64,000 nucleotides of DNA from DTKD01 sp050948905 (GTDB lineage: Bacteria; Armatimonadota; UBA5829): the NCBI GenBank assembly GCA_050948905.1, contig JBMNES010000001.1:620001-684000 (forward strand), given 5' to 3'. The notes beneath the pieces were generated by a model. That model was not told the origin of the DNA, made no database searches, and saw only the letters and a list, made by a program, of their open reading frames with translations. Shown in pieces: positions 8,680-16,493 of this stretch (the stretch's first letter is position 1; each line of letters begins with the position of its first letter). Both the position numbers and the translations under genes were made by a program.

Positions 8680-9363
8680 TTAGTTAGCATCCGCAGGAGC
8701 AGGAATGATCATTGCGATGTTCGGGACGAAGGTGAGGAACTGATAGGCATTGCCGGCTCTTAGGCTGTCATCCGTGCCCCAGCCGTCCATTGTCACATCA
8801 AATCCACCATAAGCGGACTGACCATACATAGTGGCGTCAACCCAGCCGGCATCAACTGCCTCGCCCCAAGTCTTAACGTCTGTGCCGTCGGTGAACTTGA
8901 TTATGTCGCCTTCACCATTGCCACTGTCGACAGCGCTATCTGTAGCAAACGGATATCCGACAATGTGCCAAGCTCCGTCCTCCCCTAATCCGGGAAGGGA
9001 TATCCACATGTCTGTCTTTTTACCGGTTGTATCAGGAACGCCGTCCTCAACGCCGTTGTAGGTGAGTGTCTGGCCGTTTGTAAAAGCATACAGCCAGTAG
9101 CCGTCACCTAACAAGATGTTACCGAAGGCGTCATCCCAGGGGTCGTATTCGATTCCACCCCATATAGGGTCAACCCGGCTAAGCAATCCGTCTTCTATCC
9201 CATCAGCAGCGCCAGAAAGAACGCTCTGCGGATCGGGATCAAACGGCACAAGCGGAGCGGCAATCAAGTTCCACCCCTCATAGACGTCTATGGTCGCCGT
9301 AGCTGCCAGTGAGGCACCAGCCACCACCACCGTCATCGCAAGCACTAGAAGTAAAGTTCTCAT
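8680..9363 (-). CDS. Secreted protein with GWNLIAAP motif, function unknown
   Basis: The 227-residue product starts with a clear signal peptide (MRTLLLVLAMTVVVAGASLAA). The mature part begins TATIDVYEGWNLIAAPLVPFDPDP and contains a second, similar block (WHIVGYPFATDS) after GDGYWLYAFTNGQ, a pattern seen in many secreted proteins where GWNLIxxP blocks form small beta-rich modules. There is no PEP-CTERM tail and no lipobox. A near-perfect AAAGGAGGTG 6-7 bp before the ATG at 9363 decides the start; the frame is open 16 codons further. It has its own promoter and terminator, so it is a single-gene unit, probably well expressed. I cannot name its function. Confidence 0.8.
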   Translation of the reverse strand: MRTLLLVLAMTVVVAGASLAATATIDVYEGWNLIAAPLVPFDPDPQSVLSGAADGIEDGLLSRVDPIWGGIEYDPWDDAFGNILLGDGYWLYAFTNGQTLTYNGVEDGVPDTTGKKTDMWISLPGLGEDGAWHIVGYPFATDSAVDSGNGEGDIIKFTDGTDVKTWGEAVDAGWVDATMYGQSAYGGFDVTMDGWGTDDSLRAGNAYQFLTFVPNIAMIIPAPADAN

Positions 9364-9742
9364 CGTTTCACCTCCTTTCGATTTATGGACATTGGAATAA
9401 GATTTAAACATTAGAATCTACCTCCCACTTTTTGGTTGGTTGTCCTGTGAAGGACCTCTCTCAAGCTGAAATATAGCACACGACCTGGGGGGTGTCAACC
9501 CGGTAATTTTGCTGTATTATTCCCATCAGTGTGCGTGTTTCTCGGAATGATTGCGTGTCAGTGATAAGATCGGCCGTGCTCTTTGCACTTTGCCGGTTTG
9601 TTTGCGCCCCGCGTTATATCGCGGCGGCTTTGAAGCGAAGCTCCTTTTGTTTACAGCTTCCCTTTCGGGAGAACCCGCCGGCCGGATAGACCGGCGGATT
9701 CAGGATATCGAGCTGTTGATTCAACAGCGCAACATCGAATGA
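9364..9742. other. Intergenic region with promoter and small hairpins
   Basis: No gene is supported here. The right half of the gap contains two small perfect hairpins downstream of the PEP-CTERM gene: CCGCCGG/CCGGCGG at about 9676-9697 and GCTGTTG-ATT-CAACAGC at 9712-9728. Neither has a T-run, so they are only weak terminator candidates. The left part holds the promoter of the secreted-protein gene. Confidence 0.5.
9470..9498 (-). promoter_or_regulatory. Sigma70-type promoter of the secreted-protein gene
   Basis: On the minus strand a consensus TTGACA (9498-9493) is followed after exactly 17 bp by TATATT (9475-9470). Just upstream is ATTACCGGG, which is also present upstream of the PEP-CTERM gene near 24 kb. 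The leader is about 100 nt. Confidence 0.7.
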
Positions 9743-10396
9743 TTATTTGCGTCGGCGAATGCCGAAGCCCACGAGGCCCACGAGGCCGCTGAACATAGCG
9801 AGCATGCTTCCAGGCTCAGGAACTTCAACCGGAGCCACAGTGCTGGCGTAAAGAGTGAACGCAAGTGGAGTACCATCATAATAGTAGCTGAATGTAGCAT
9901 CCGGGTTGGTCATACTACCAGTCTTGCCAAACGGCGCCTCCCAAATTTCCTCTCCATTATGCTCAAGCCACACTCGCAGATTGCCGCCCGGCTCAAGAGT
10001 GTTCGGAGGACCCGCTTGTACCCAACAGCTCAGCGTCATGTTCTGAGGCGCTCCACCAACCGCGAACATAAGAATGTCCCAAGACTTGGTTTCGTTCGCC
10101 TGCAGCGGTGCTCGCATATCTTTGTTGACGCGCGTATCCGCTGGCATGATCGCACTAACGATAGTGCCGGGTACCCCGGTGTACGGCCCGTACGCTCCAT
10201 CTTCAGCACCTGCGGTTGTGTACGCATCTATTGCTGTGGGCTTAACGCCAAGAGAGAGGTTTCCCGCGCCAACCCCAAGAGCGTTAGCAGCTCTTAACTG
10301 AACTGTCCATGAGTTGTCAATGTCTTGCGCGCTAGCGGCGGCCGCCAGGCCCATCACCATCGTTGCGATGATTCCTAATACGATGAGCTTCTTCAT
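9743..10396 (-). CDS. PEP-CTERM sorting-domain protein
   Basis: The 217-residue protein has a signal peptide (MKKLIVLGIIATMVMGLAAAASA) and ends in a textbook PEP-CTERM signal: VPEPGSMLAMFSGL, a hydrophobic helix and the basic end GIRRRK. Such proteins are exported and processed by an exosortase, which is not in this window. The mature region (NSWTVQLRAANALG, ETKSWDILMFAVGG, LRVWLEHNG) looks like a small beta-sandwich surface protein of unknown role. AGGAGG about 11 bp before the ATG serves as ribosome binding site. A strong promoter lies some 260 bp upstream, so the leader is long. Confidence 0.9.
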   Translation of the reverse strand: MKKLIVLGIIATMVMGLAAAASAQDIDNSWTVQLRAANALGVGAGNLSLGVKPTAIDAYTTAGAEDGAYGPYTGVPGTIVSAIMPADTRVNKDMRAPLQANETKSWDILMFAVGGAPQNMTLSCWVQAGPPNTLEPGGNLRVWLEHNGEEIWEAPFGKTGSMTNPDATFSYYYDGTPLAFTLYASTVAPVEVPEPGSMLAMFSGLVGLVGFGIRRRK

Positions 10397-10495
10397 TGTC
10401 TTTCACTTCCTCCTTTTTCTAGAAAAAGAACGTTCTCTCGTAAAGCCCGGGGGTGTCAGAACCCTTATTGGCTTTGCGTTTCGAGTGCTTATCGT

Positions 10496-10620
10496 CTAGT
10501 TAATATTCTGCAAAAAGCGTACCAATGCAGAATTACTAATGCGATAGAGAGAAAACATCGTAAGAATACCTGCTCCAGGCTCAACACTGACAGTTCTCGA
10601 ATAAACACCTGAAACGCATA
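10496..10620 (-). pseudogene. Possible remnant of a second PEP-CTERM tail
   Basis: On the minus strand one frame reads TVSVEPGAGILTMFS and ends in a basic, short tail before TAG (10498-10496). It resembles the neighbouring EVPEPGSMLAMFSGL motif and lies between a strong promoter and the intact PEP-CTERM gene. I see no start codon with a Shine-Dalgarno for it. It could be the last fragment of a decayed duplicate, or a chance match within the 5' leader. Confidence 0.3.
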
Positions 10621-10659
10621 CAGTGGAGATCTGCGCCTCCATCCGAGCTTCCTGACTGC

Positions 10660-10688
10660 AATATAACACCGGAATTGCAGAGTGTCAA
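10660..10688 (-). promoter_or_regulatory. Sigma70-type promoter upstream of the PEP-CTERM gene
   Basis: Minus-strand TTGACA (10688-10683), a 17-bp spacer and TATATT (10665-10660). Transcription would run through about 260 bp of leader before the PEP-CTERM start codon at 10396. Confidence 0.65.
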
Positions 10689-10729
10689 CCTAGTACAATT
10701 ACCTATTTTGACAGAAAGTGACAGTTCGA

Positions 10730-10923
10730 GAGGAAGGGAAGGGAAAAACGCGAAAATGCGAAATAGGCGAAAGCCGGAAATAAAACGCATAGTGCGGGTT
10801 AGAAATCGGACTGCGGACGTCGGATATCGGACATCGAAAAAAGCAGATTTCTCGCTGCGCTCGAAATGACGGGGGTTGGGGGCTGGATGACCAACAACCA
10901 TTAACCGTGAACCATGAACCGTC
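10730..10923. repeat. Composite repeat locus 2 (modules A, B, C)
   Basis: Module A (GGGAAGGGAAAAACGCGAAA from about 10738) is followed by GCGAAAGCCGGAAATAAA, module B (CTGCGGACGTCGG, ATCGGACATCG), and module C (AAAAAAGCAGATTTCTCGC and CTCGAAATGAC ending near 10870). The run then passes into CCATTAACCGTGAACC and the heptamer array. This is the most complete copy of the composite element in the window. Confidence 0.8.
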
Positions 10924-11084
10924 AACCGACAACCGATAGCCGATAACCGATAACCGACAACCGACAACCAACAACCGACAACCGATAACCGATAACCGAC
11001 AACCGACAACCGATAACCGACAACCGACAACCGATAACCGACAACCGATAACCGACAACCGATAACCGACAACCGATAACCGAC
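10924..11084. repeat. Heptanucleotide tandem array (AACCGAC/AACCGAT), 23 units
   Basis: Twenty-three consecutive 7-bp units in perfect register, 161 bp in all. The units are AACCGAC or AACCGAT; only two deviate (AGCCGAT at 10938, AACCAAC at 10966). The last position alternates C/T without a fixed order. On the minus strand it would read as a Leu-Ser-Val-Val-Gly-Tyr-Arg repeat in any frame because 7 is not a multiple of 3, which is a by-product rather than a protein. Shorter versions occur at about 6975-7013 and 12183-12216. Confidence 0.95.
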
Positions 11085-11148
11085 AAGGTATTCCGGGTTT
11101 GGGGCTATAAGATAGGGGTTAGAAGGTTGTTTGGAGGGGGTGGATTGT

Positions 11149-12000
11149 ATGCGTGAGGCTGGGGTGGCAGGACAGTTTTACCCTGCGGATAGGCGGGGGC
11201 TTGTTGAGAGCATCGAACGGTGTTTTTTAGGTGAGTTTGGGCCGAAGGTGATGCCGGATGCGCGGGTGCGGGATATGGGCCTGGTGGTGGGGCTGGTGGC
11301 GCCGCATGCTGGTTATGTATACTCCGGCGGGGCGGCGGCGTTTGCATATAAAGCGCTGGCGGAAGATGGTATGCCGGAGGTGGCGGTGGTAATCGGGCCG
11401 AATCATTATGGTATGGGCGCGAAAGTGGCGCTGAGCGGGGATGATGTGTGGTCGACGCCGCTGGGCAACGTGGCATGCGACGGCGGGCTGGGGCTGGAGA
11501 TTGTGGATAAATCCAAATATCTGACAGTCGACAGCGCCGCACATAAAAGAGAACACTCGATAGAAGTGCAACTGCCGTTTTTGCAATACCTGCGGGCGGA
11601 TATCTCGATTGTGCCGATAAGCATAGCACACGTGAGTAAATCCGAAGCGATCGGCATAACCCGCGACCTGGGAGCAGCCATAGCAGAATGTGTGGCGGGA
11701 AGAAGCGCATTGGTGATAGCCAGCACCGACTTCTCTCATTATATAAGTAAAGAGTCGGCGACGGAGAAAGATGGGGCCGTTATAGAACATATCGTGAAAC
11801 GAGACCCGATTGGGGTGATAGATGAGGTTTATGATAAAGATGTCACGATGTGCGGGGCCGTGGGCGTGGCGGTGATGCTGGAGGCATGCAACAGGCTGGG
11901 AGCGCACTCCGCGCAGAAGCTGGCGTATTATACATCCGGCGACGTGACCGGGGATAGCAGGGAAGTGGTCGGGTATGGGGCTGTGGTGGTGAGTAGATAG
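11149..12000 (+). CDS. amrB: Memo-like protein (AmmeMemoRadiSam system protein B family)
   Basis: The 283-residue protein shows the Memo family landmarks: an N-terminal REAGVAGQFYPAD, VAPHAGYVYSGGAAA, VVIGPNHYGMG with the metal-site histidine, HKREHSIEVQLPFLQ, SIVPISI, STDFSHY and the late MCGAVGVAVMLEA. Memo proteins are related to extradiol dioxygenases and in bacteria usually sit beside an AMMECR1 protein and a radical SAM enzyme; neither partner is in this window, so the reaction is open. A GGAGGGGG run about 10 bp upstream supports the ATG at 11149. The upstream gap is entirely repeat sequence, so a promoter could not be placed. Confidence 0.88.
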   Translation: MREAGVAGQFYPADRRGLVESIERCFLGEFGPKVMPDARVRDMGLVVGLVAPHAGYVYSGGAAAFAYKALAEDGMPEVAVVIGPNHYGMGAKVALSGDDVWSTPLGNVACDGGLGLEIVDKSKYLTVDSAAHKREHSIEVQLPFLQYLRADISIVPISIAHVSKSEAIGITRDLGAAIAECVAGRSALVIASTDFSHYISKESATEKDGAVIEHIVKRDPIGVIDEVYDKDVTMCGAVGVAVMLEACNRLGAHSAQKLAYYTSGDVTGDSREVVGYGAVVVSR

Positions 12001-12232
12001 AGTCTGGAGGTTGGAGGTTAGAGGTTGGAAGTTGGGGAAGGGAGTAACGCGGAAGGTCATAGGCGGGGTTGCTTGGAATCGGACTTCGAATGACAGACCT
12101 CGGACGTCGGGAAAAGCAGATTTCTCGCTTCGCTCGAAATGACGGGGGTGGTGTTCGCTCGAAATGACATGGTATTGTCACCGTCAACCGTTAACCGACA
12201 ACCGACAACCGTAAACCAACAGGAGAACTATA
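12001..12232. repeat. Composite repeat locus 3
   Basis: The gap starts with four imperfect 7-bp units (TGGAGGT, TGGAGGT, TAGAGGT, TGGAAGT at about 12005-12032), then a truncated module A (GGGAAGGGAGTAACGCGGAA), module B (GGAATCGGACTTCGAATGAC, CTCGGACGTCGG), module C (AAAAGCAGATTTCTCGC from about 12113), a second CTCGAAATGAC copy, and a short AACCGAC-type run at about 12183-12216. AGGAG at 12221 is the ribosome binding site of the next gene. Confidence 0.8.
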
Positions 12233-14305
12233 TTGTCAGAGAACGGAAATATTGCGATTGGGTATGCTCAGGAGATACCGGGGGGATGGGTGTTTGAAAT
12301 TGGGAATGGGGTGCTTTCCCGGCGGATTCATTGCATATCTGGGCGCATCGGTACTACAAGTCTGACTAATGAGGTCAATGGGGAGGAGTATCTGTCTGAA
12401 ACCTCGGCTGAGTTTGAAATTGTGCTGACCGGGGAAGGCGTGAGGGCGACGCTGGATAGTAAGGACTTTTTCTTTACCGGATATGAGACTCCGAACTCGG
12501 ATGATGCGAGGCGGACTCTTCAGATTAAACTGGAAGGCGATATAAATGACGTCAAAGTGCCGGTCTCGGTTTTTTATGACGTCCGCGCAGAAGACGATTT
12601 TATGCGCAAATGGATCGTCGTTGAGCCCAATGAGCTGGAGAATTGGACGATTCGGCAGATTACCATTGAGAAGATGATCTTCAAAGAGCGGGTGGAAGGG
12701 GTGACGCCGAGGCCGAGATATGGCGAGACCTACCAAAACTCCGAAGATAAAGTGCATACGGAGCCTGAGAAAGTCGACGTAAGTGAGCCTGATAAGAGGT
12801 TTGAGTTTGGGGATAAGTCGCGCGGGGTGCTGACTTACTGGGGAAGCGAGGAAGGGTTATATTTCTTCACGGAATCGCTGACCGGGGCAGAGAGCTTCTT
12901 TCGACCGACCGGGCTTGTTATGAAACATCGCGACTTCGCATCGCTTGCAACCGGAACCACCACCGGCCCGGCGGTGATTGGCGCATATTTCGGATCCCCT
13001 GAGATCGGGTTTAAGAGATACAACCAGCATTTAGTGGAGCACTGGTGCGCAGTTAAAGGCAAGTCGAAGCCGGTGACCTGGAATACGTGGCTGATAACCG
13101 AGGTTGGGGATCTGCCGCTGCATACTCACTTCGACAGACGATATCTGCTTGAGGTTATAGAACAGATGAAGGAGGCGGGATTTTATGAGTGTCTTCATCT
13201 GGATTTGGGATGGGAGGCGGGGTATCCGCTTTCTTATGATGAGAAGAAGTTCCCCAATGGCTTGAGCGAGATAGCGCGCCGAGCGAAAGAAGCGGCGGGG
13301 CTGGATATGTCGTTCTGGGTCAATCCGTTTAGCTGCAATTATTGGAAGTCGTATATCGAGGAGGAGCACCCGGAGTATCTGGTGCCGGATAAGGTGTCGA
13401 GCAGATCGAAGGCGACTGCGCTGTGCGTGATGACTGAGTATTATGAGTATGTTCGGCAGAGGATGATCGACCTGGCGGTGGGGTTGAACGCGAGGGGGAT
13501 ATACTGGGACGGCAACGATTGGAATATCCCGAAGTGCGCATCGGATCGGCATGAGCATTACGACCAGGAAGAGCTTGAGGTGCGGGCGACCAGGAGGCTG
13601 GCGGATATCTGCGACGTGGCTCACGATGCGCGAGAGGACCTTATTATTTCGGCGTTCAGTCTGCCGTTTGATAATCACAGGCTGTGTGCGCTGGATTGCC
13701 AGGCAGTGTCGGACACTCATTCATTTGAAACTGGGCAGTCGGAGTTGATTCAGCGACAGCAGATGTACCAGATGACCTTCGAACACCCCTACCCCGCTAT
13801 ATGGAGCAGTTGGTATGGGATTAACTGGCACGAGGCGGGGGCGAATAATCTTGTTAACAGGCCGATGCGAGAACTGCGGCACGCGCTGATGAGTATGATA
13901 GGAAATGGGCTGTTGCAGGCCGGCGGAAGCGTGGACCTGAGCCAGGCCTCGACGGAGCTAATAGAACTGCTGAGGAAATTGTTCGCGTTTAGAAAGCGAT
14001 TTGCGGGTTATTTCGATGTTTATCAGCACGTGTTGGGCTTTCCCGATGGCGAGAATGTGGACGGCGAGGGGCATATAGTCGGGGATGCGGGGTTTATTGT
14101 GCTTGTGAACCCGACAAATGAGGCGAAAGAGGTGCGGCTGCCTCTTGATGAGCCCGAATTGGAACTGAGAGCGGGGAAGCATAAATTGTCGGATTGGAGC
14201 AATATGGTCGAGGGAATCCCATTGGACCCTGCAACTACTGCCAAGCCGCCGACACTTCAGCTTGCCCCGCTGGAGGTCAGATGTATTGGTATCAATATCG
14301 AGTAA
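12233..14305 (+). CDS. GH36-like alpha-galactosidase-type glycosidase
   Basis: The 690-residue protein has an N-terminal beta-sandwich domain and a central TIM barrel with clan GH-D features: FDRRYLLEVIEQMKEAGF, HLDLGWEAGYPLSYDEKKFPNG, MSFWVNPFS, GIYWDGNDWN (probable nucleophile Asp near residue 426) and a C-terminal beta domain (FIVLVNPTNEAKEVRLPLDE). These enzymes hydrolyse alpha-galactosides or related alpha-linked sugars; the exact substrate is unclear. No signal peptide is visible, so it probably acts in the cytoplasm. The start is TTG at 12233, supported by AGGAG 7 bp upstream. It converges with fhs, leaving only 15 bp between the stops. Confidence 0.8.
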   Translation: MSENGNIAIGYAQEIPGGWVFEIGNGVLSRRIHCISGRIGTTSLTNEVNGEEYLSETSAEFEIVLTGEGVRATLDSKDFFFTGYETPNSDDARRTLQIKLEGDINDVKVPVSVFYDVRAEDDFMRKWIVVEPNELENWTIRQITIEKMIFKERVEGVTPRPRYGETYQNSEDKVHTEPEKVDVSEPDKRFEFGDKSRGVLTYWGSEEGLYFFTESLTGAESFFRPTGLVMKHRDFASLATGTTTGPAVIGAYFGSPEIGFKRYNQHLVEHWCAVKGKSKPVTWNTWLITEVGDLPLHTHFDRRYLLEVIEQMKEAGFYECLHLDLGWEAGYPLSYDEKKFPNGLSEIARRAKEAAGLDMSFWVNPFSCNYWKSYIEEEHPEYLVPDKVSSRSKATALCVMTEYYEYVRQRMIDLAVGLNARGIYWDGNDWNIPKCASDRHEHYDQEELEVRATRRLADICDVAHDAREDLIISAFSLPFDNHRLCALDCQAVSDTHSFETGQSELIQRQQMYQMTFEHPYPAIWSSWYGINWHEAGANNLVNRPMRELRHALMSMIGNGLLQAGGSVDLSQASTELIELLRKLFAFRKRFAGYFDVYQHVLGFPDGENVDGEGHIVGDAGFIVLVNPTNEAKEVRLPLDEPELELRAGKHKLSDWSNMVEGIPLDPATTAKPPTLQLAPLEVRCIGINIE

Positions 14306-14320
14306 TAGGCTGAACCGCGC

Positions 14321-15985
14321 CTAGGACAGGCCGGAAATCTCACCATCCGCGCTTATGCTCATGTTGACGGCCGCCGGTGTTTTCGGCAGGCCAGGCATGG
14401 TCATAATGTCGCCTGCGTAAATTACTACAAACCCCGCGCCCGCGCTGATTCTGGCCCCGCGAATGTTGATCTTGAAATTGCGAGGGCGGCCGATCGCTTT
14501 GGCGTTGTCGGAGAGTGAGTTTTGGGTCTTGGCAATGCAGATTGGCAGGTTGCCGAAGCCGAGCCTTTCGACCTCCGATATCTGTTTGTTCGCAGCCGGG
14601 GTGTATTCTGCTCCGTCAGCTCCGTAGAACTTGCGTGCCACTGTCTCGATTTTCTCTTTGATTGAGAGATCAAGCGGATAAGACGGTGCGAAATTGGACT
14701 CGGCTTGAGCGGCGTCGATGACCAGTTTTGCCAAATCCTCCCCGCCCTGTCCGCCGTTTGCCCAAACGTCCGTCAGCGCCCAGGACACGCCCATTTTTTC
14801 ACAGGCGCTGGATAGCGCAGCGATTTCGGGTTCGGTGTCGGTTGGGAACTTGTTAATAGCGACAACCGGTTCAAGGCCGACGATACGGACGTTTTCGCAG
14901 TGTTTTTCGAGGTTTTCCATGCCTTTGAGAACCGCGTCCGGGTTGTTGCTGGCGAGATCGGCAAGCGGCACCCCACCGTGCATTTTAAGGGCGCGGATTG
15001 TGGCGACTACAACTGCGGCTGCGGGTTTGAGATCGGCGATGCGGCATTTGATATCGAAGAACTTCTCTGCGCCGAGGTCGCTGCCGAAACCTGCCTCGGT
15101 GACGACATAATCGGCCAGTTTGAGAGCGGATCGGGTGGCAATGACAGAATTGCAGCCGTGTGCGATGTTACCGAACGGGCCGCCATGGACGAATGCGGGT
15201 GTGCCTTCAAGAGTCTGCACCAAATTCGGCATGATCGCGTCTTTAAGCACAACCGCCATAGCGCCACTGGCCTGCAGATCCTTTGCGGTGATCGGTGAGC
15301 CGGATTTATCCAGCGCGACGAGAACCCTTGATAGCCTGTTTTCCAAGTCGGTGCGGTCTGAGGCAAGACACAGCAGAGCCATTATCTCGGATGCAGTAGT
15401 GATGTCAAAACCGGATTGACGAGGGACGCCGTTTACCCTGCCGCCGAGGCCGATGACGATGTCACGCAGGGTGCGTTCGTTCATATCCATCACCCGCTTC
15501 CAGTTTATGGAGTATGGGTCGATATTCAGCGCATTGCCCTGGTGCAGAGAATTGTCGAGAAGCGCGGCGAGGAGGTTGTGAGCTGTAGTGATGGCGTGAA
15601 AATCACCGGTGAAGTGCAGGTTAATATCTGCCATCGGAATAACCTGAGCGTATCCTCCGCCAGCCGCTCCGCCTTTCATTCCAAAACACGGCCCTAAAGA
15701 AGGCTCTCGAATGGCGATGCAGGTCCTTTTGCCGAGCTTGCGCAGCGCATCCCCGAGGCCGACTGAGACTGTGGTCTTGCCTTCGCCGGCCGGGGTTGGG
15801 GTGATGGCGGTGACAAGAATTAGCTTTCCATCAAAATCAGTGCGTTGGCTGAGAGCCTGCAGGGATATTTTAGCCTTATCTTTGCCATAGAGAATGATGT
15901 CGTCTTCAGCAAGGCCGAGTTCGGCGGCTACATCTTTGATGTGCCTGGGGGTCGCGCGCTGCGCGATCTCAACGTCGGTGAGCAT
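14321..15985 (-). CDS. fhs: Formate-tetrahydrofolate ligase
   Basis: Fhs condenses formate and tetrahydrofolate to 10-formyl-tetrahydrofolate with ATP. The 554-residue length is right for the family. The P-loop TPTPAGEGKTT is at about residues 62-72, and the family blocks CFGMKGGAAGGGYAQVIPM, INLHFTGDFHA, FVHGGPFGNIAHGCNS, TEAGFGSDLGAEKFFDIKC and the C-terminal PGLPKTPAA are all present. GGAG about 11 bp upstream precedes the ATG at 15985. It is the last gene of the minus-strand C1 operon, 42 bp after the MTHFR C-terminal-domain gene, so formyl entry and methyl transfer are co-regulated. No folD is next to it. Confidence 0.97.
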   Translation of the reverse strand: MLTDVEIAQRATPRHIKDVAAELGLAEDDIILYGKDKAKISLQALSQRTDFDGKLILVTAITPTPAGEGKTTVSVGLGDALRKLGKRTCIAIREPSLGPCFGMKGGAAGGGYAQVIPMADINLHFTGDFHAITTAHNLLAALLDNSLHQGNALNIDPYSINWKRVMDMNERTLRDIVIGLGGRVNGVPRQSGFDITTASEIMALLCLASDRTDLENRLSRVLVALDKSGSPITAKDLQASGAMAVVLKDAIMPNLVQTLEGTPAFVHGGPFGNIAHGCNSVIATRSALKLADYVVTEAGFGSDLGAEKFFDIKCRIADLKPAAAVVVATIRALKMHGGVPLADLASNNPDAVLKGMENLEKHCENVRIVGLEPVVAINKFPTDTEPEIAALSSACEKMGVSWALTDVWANGGQGGEDLAKLVIDAAQAESNFAPSYPLDLSIKEKIETVARKFYGADGAEYTPAANKQISEVERLGFGNLPICIAKTQNSLSDNAKAIGRPRNFKINIRGARISAGAGFVVIYAGDIMTMPGLPKTPAAVNMSISADGEISGLS

Positions 15986-16027
15986 AAAATCGTAACTCCA
16001 TATTCCGGCGCCGTGTGGTGCTGCTCT

Positions 16028-16471
16028 TTATTTTACAGGCGGCGGGTCTTTTTTTGTCAGTTTGATTTCTTTAGACTTCTTCCCTAGTTCGATAGGTAAA
16101 ATCCTGCCTGCGAACATATTCATCCACGCGCTGGTATGGTGCAGGCGGCGGTCGACCGGGGTATTAAACCTTTTGAGCTTTCCGATACTCTTGAGCCGGT
16201 TGGCGCGTTTGTGGATTAACCACCAGATGCAGTGGCGGTCGGGGTAGACCTCGCAGTGTCCGTTAGGTCGAGTGCCCCCGCACGGCCCGTTTCTGATCTG
16301 CTTGGGACAGCGCATACAACACGTGAACGCGTTCTGACTCAGCGCGCACTGGCCGCAGTCCTGGCACTTGAAAACTGTTTTTTTGAACACGTTTTCTGCC
16401 AGCACTATTGATTTGTATAATCTCGGATGTCTCTCGCTAAAACTTGCGATTTTCTCGGTGAACTTGCTCAT
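16028..16471 (-). CDS. Methylenetetrahydrofolate reductase C-terminal-domain protein (cysteine-rich)
   Basis: The 147-residue protein has the cysteine block CQDCGQCALSQNAFTCCMRCP followed by KQIRNGPCGGTRPNGHCEVYP, which is the MTHFR_C (PF12225) signature found as a separate subunit or fused domain next to MetF in acetogens and related bacteria. The clustered cysteines suggest an iron-sulfur or zinc site and a role as electron-transfer partner of MetF; this is inference from the family. GGAGG at 16481-16485 fits the ATG at 16471 (9-bp spacing) better than the TTG two codons upstream. It follows metF by 22 bp. Confidence 0.85.
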   Translation of the reverse strand: MSKFTEKIASFSERHPRLYKSIVLAENVFKKTVFKCQDCGQCALSQNAFTCCMRCPKQIRNGPCGGTRPNGHCEVYPDRHCIWWLIHKRANRLKSIGKLKRFNTPVDRRLHHTSAWMNMFAGRILPIELGKKSKEIKLTKKDPPPVK

Positions 16472-16493
16472 TTGCAAGTACCTCCCGGCACAA

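Noticed and set aside
9551..9742. Small plus-strand open frame in the gap before the PEP-CTERM gene
   Set aside because: No Shine-Dalgarno, and the sequence consists of hairpins and gene-flanking sequence.
10581..11072. Open frames with repeated LSVVGYR-like peptides
   Set aside because: They are translations of the AACCGAY heptamer array; because the period is seven, several frames give the same peptide, which marks it as non-coding repeat.
10924..11084. CRISPR array
   Set aside because: Units are 7 bp and contiguous without spacers, and no cas genes are nearby. The 23-bp array at 20481 is rejected as CRISPR for the same reason.
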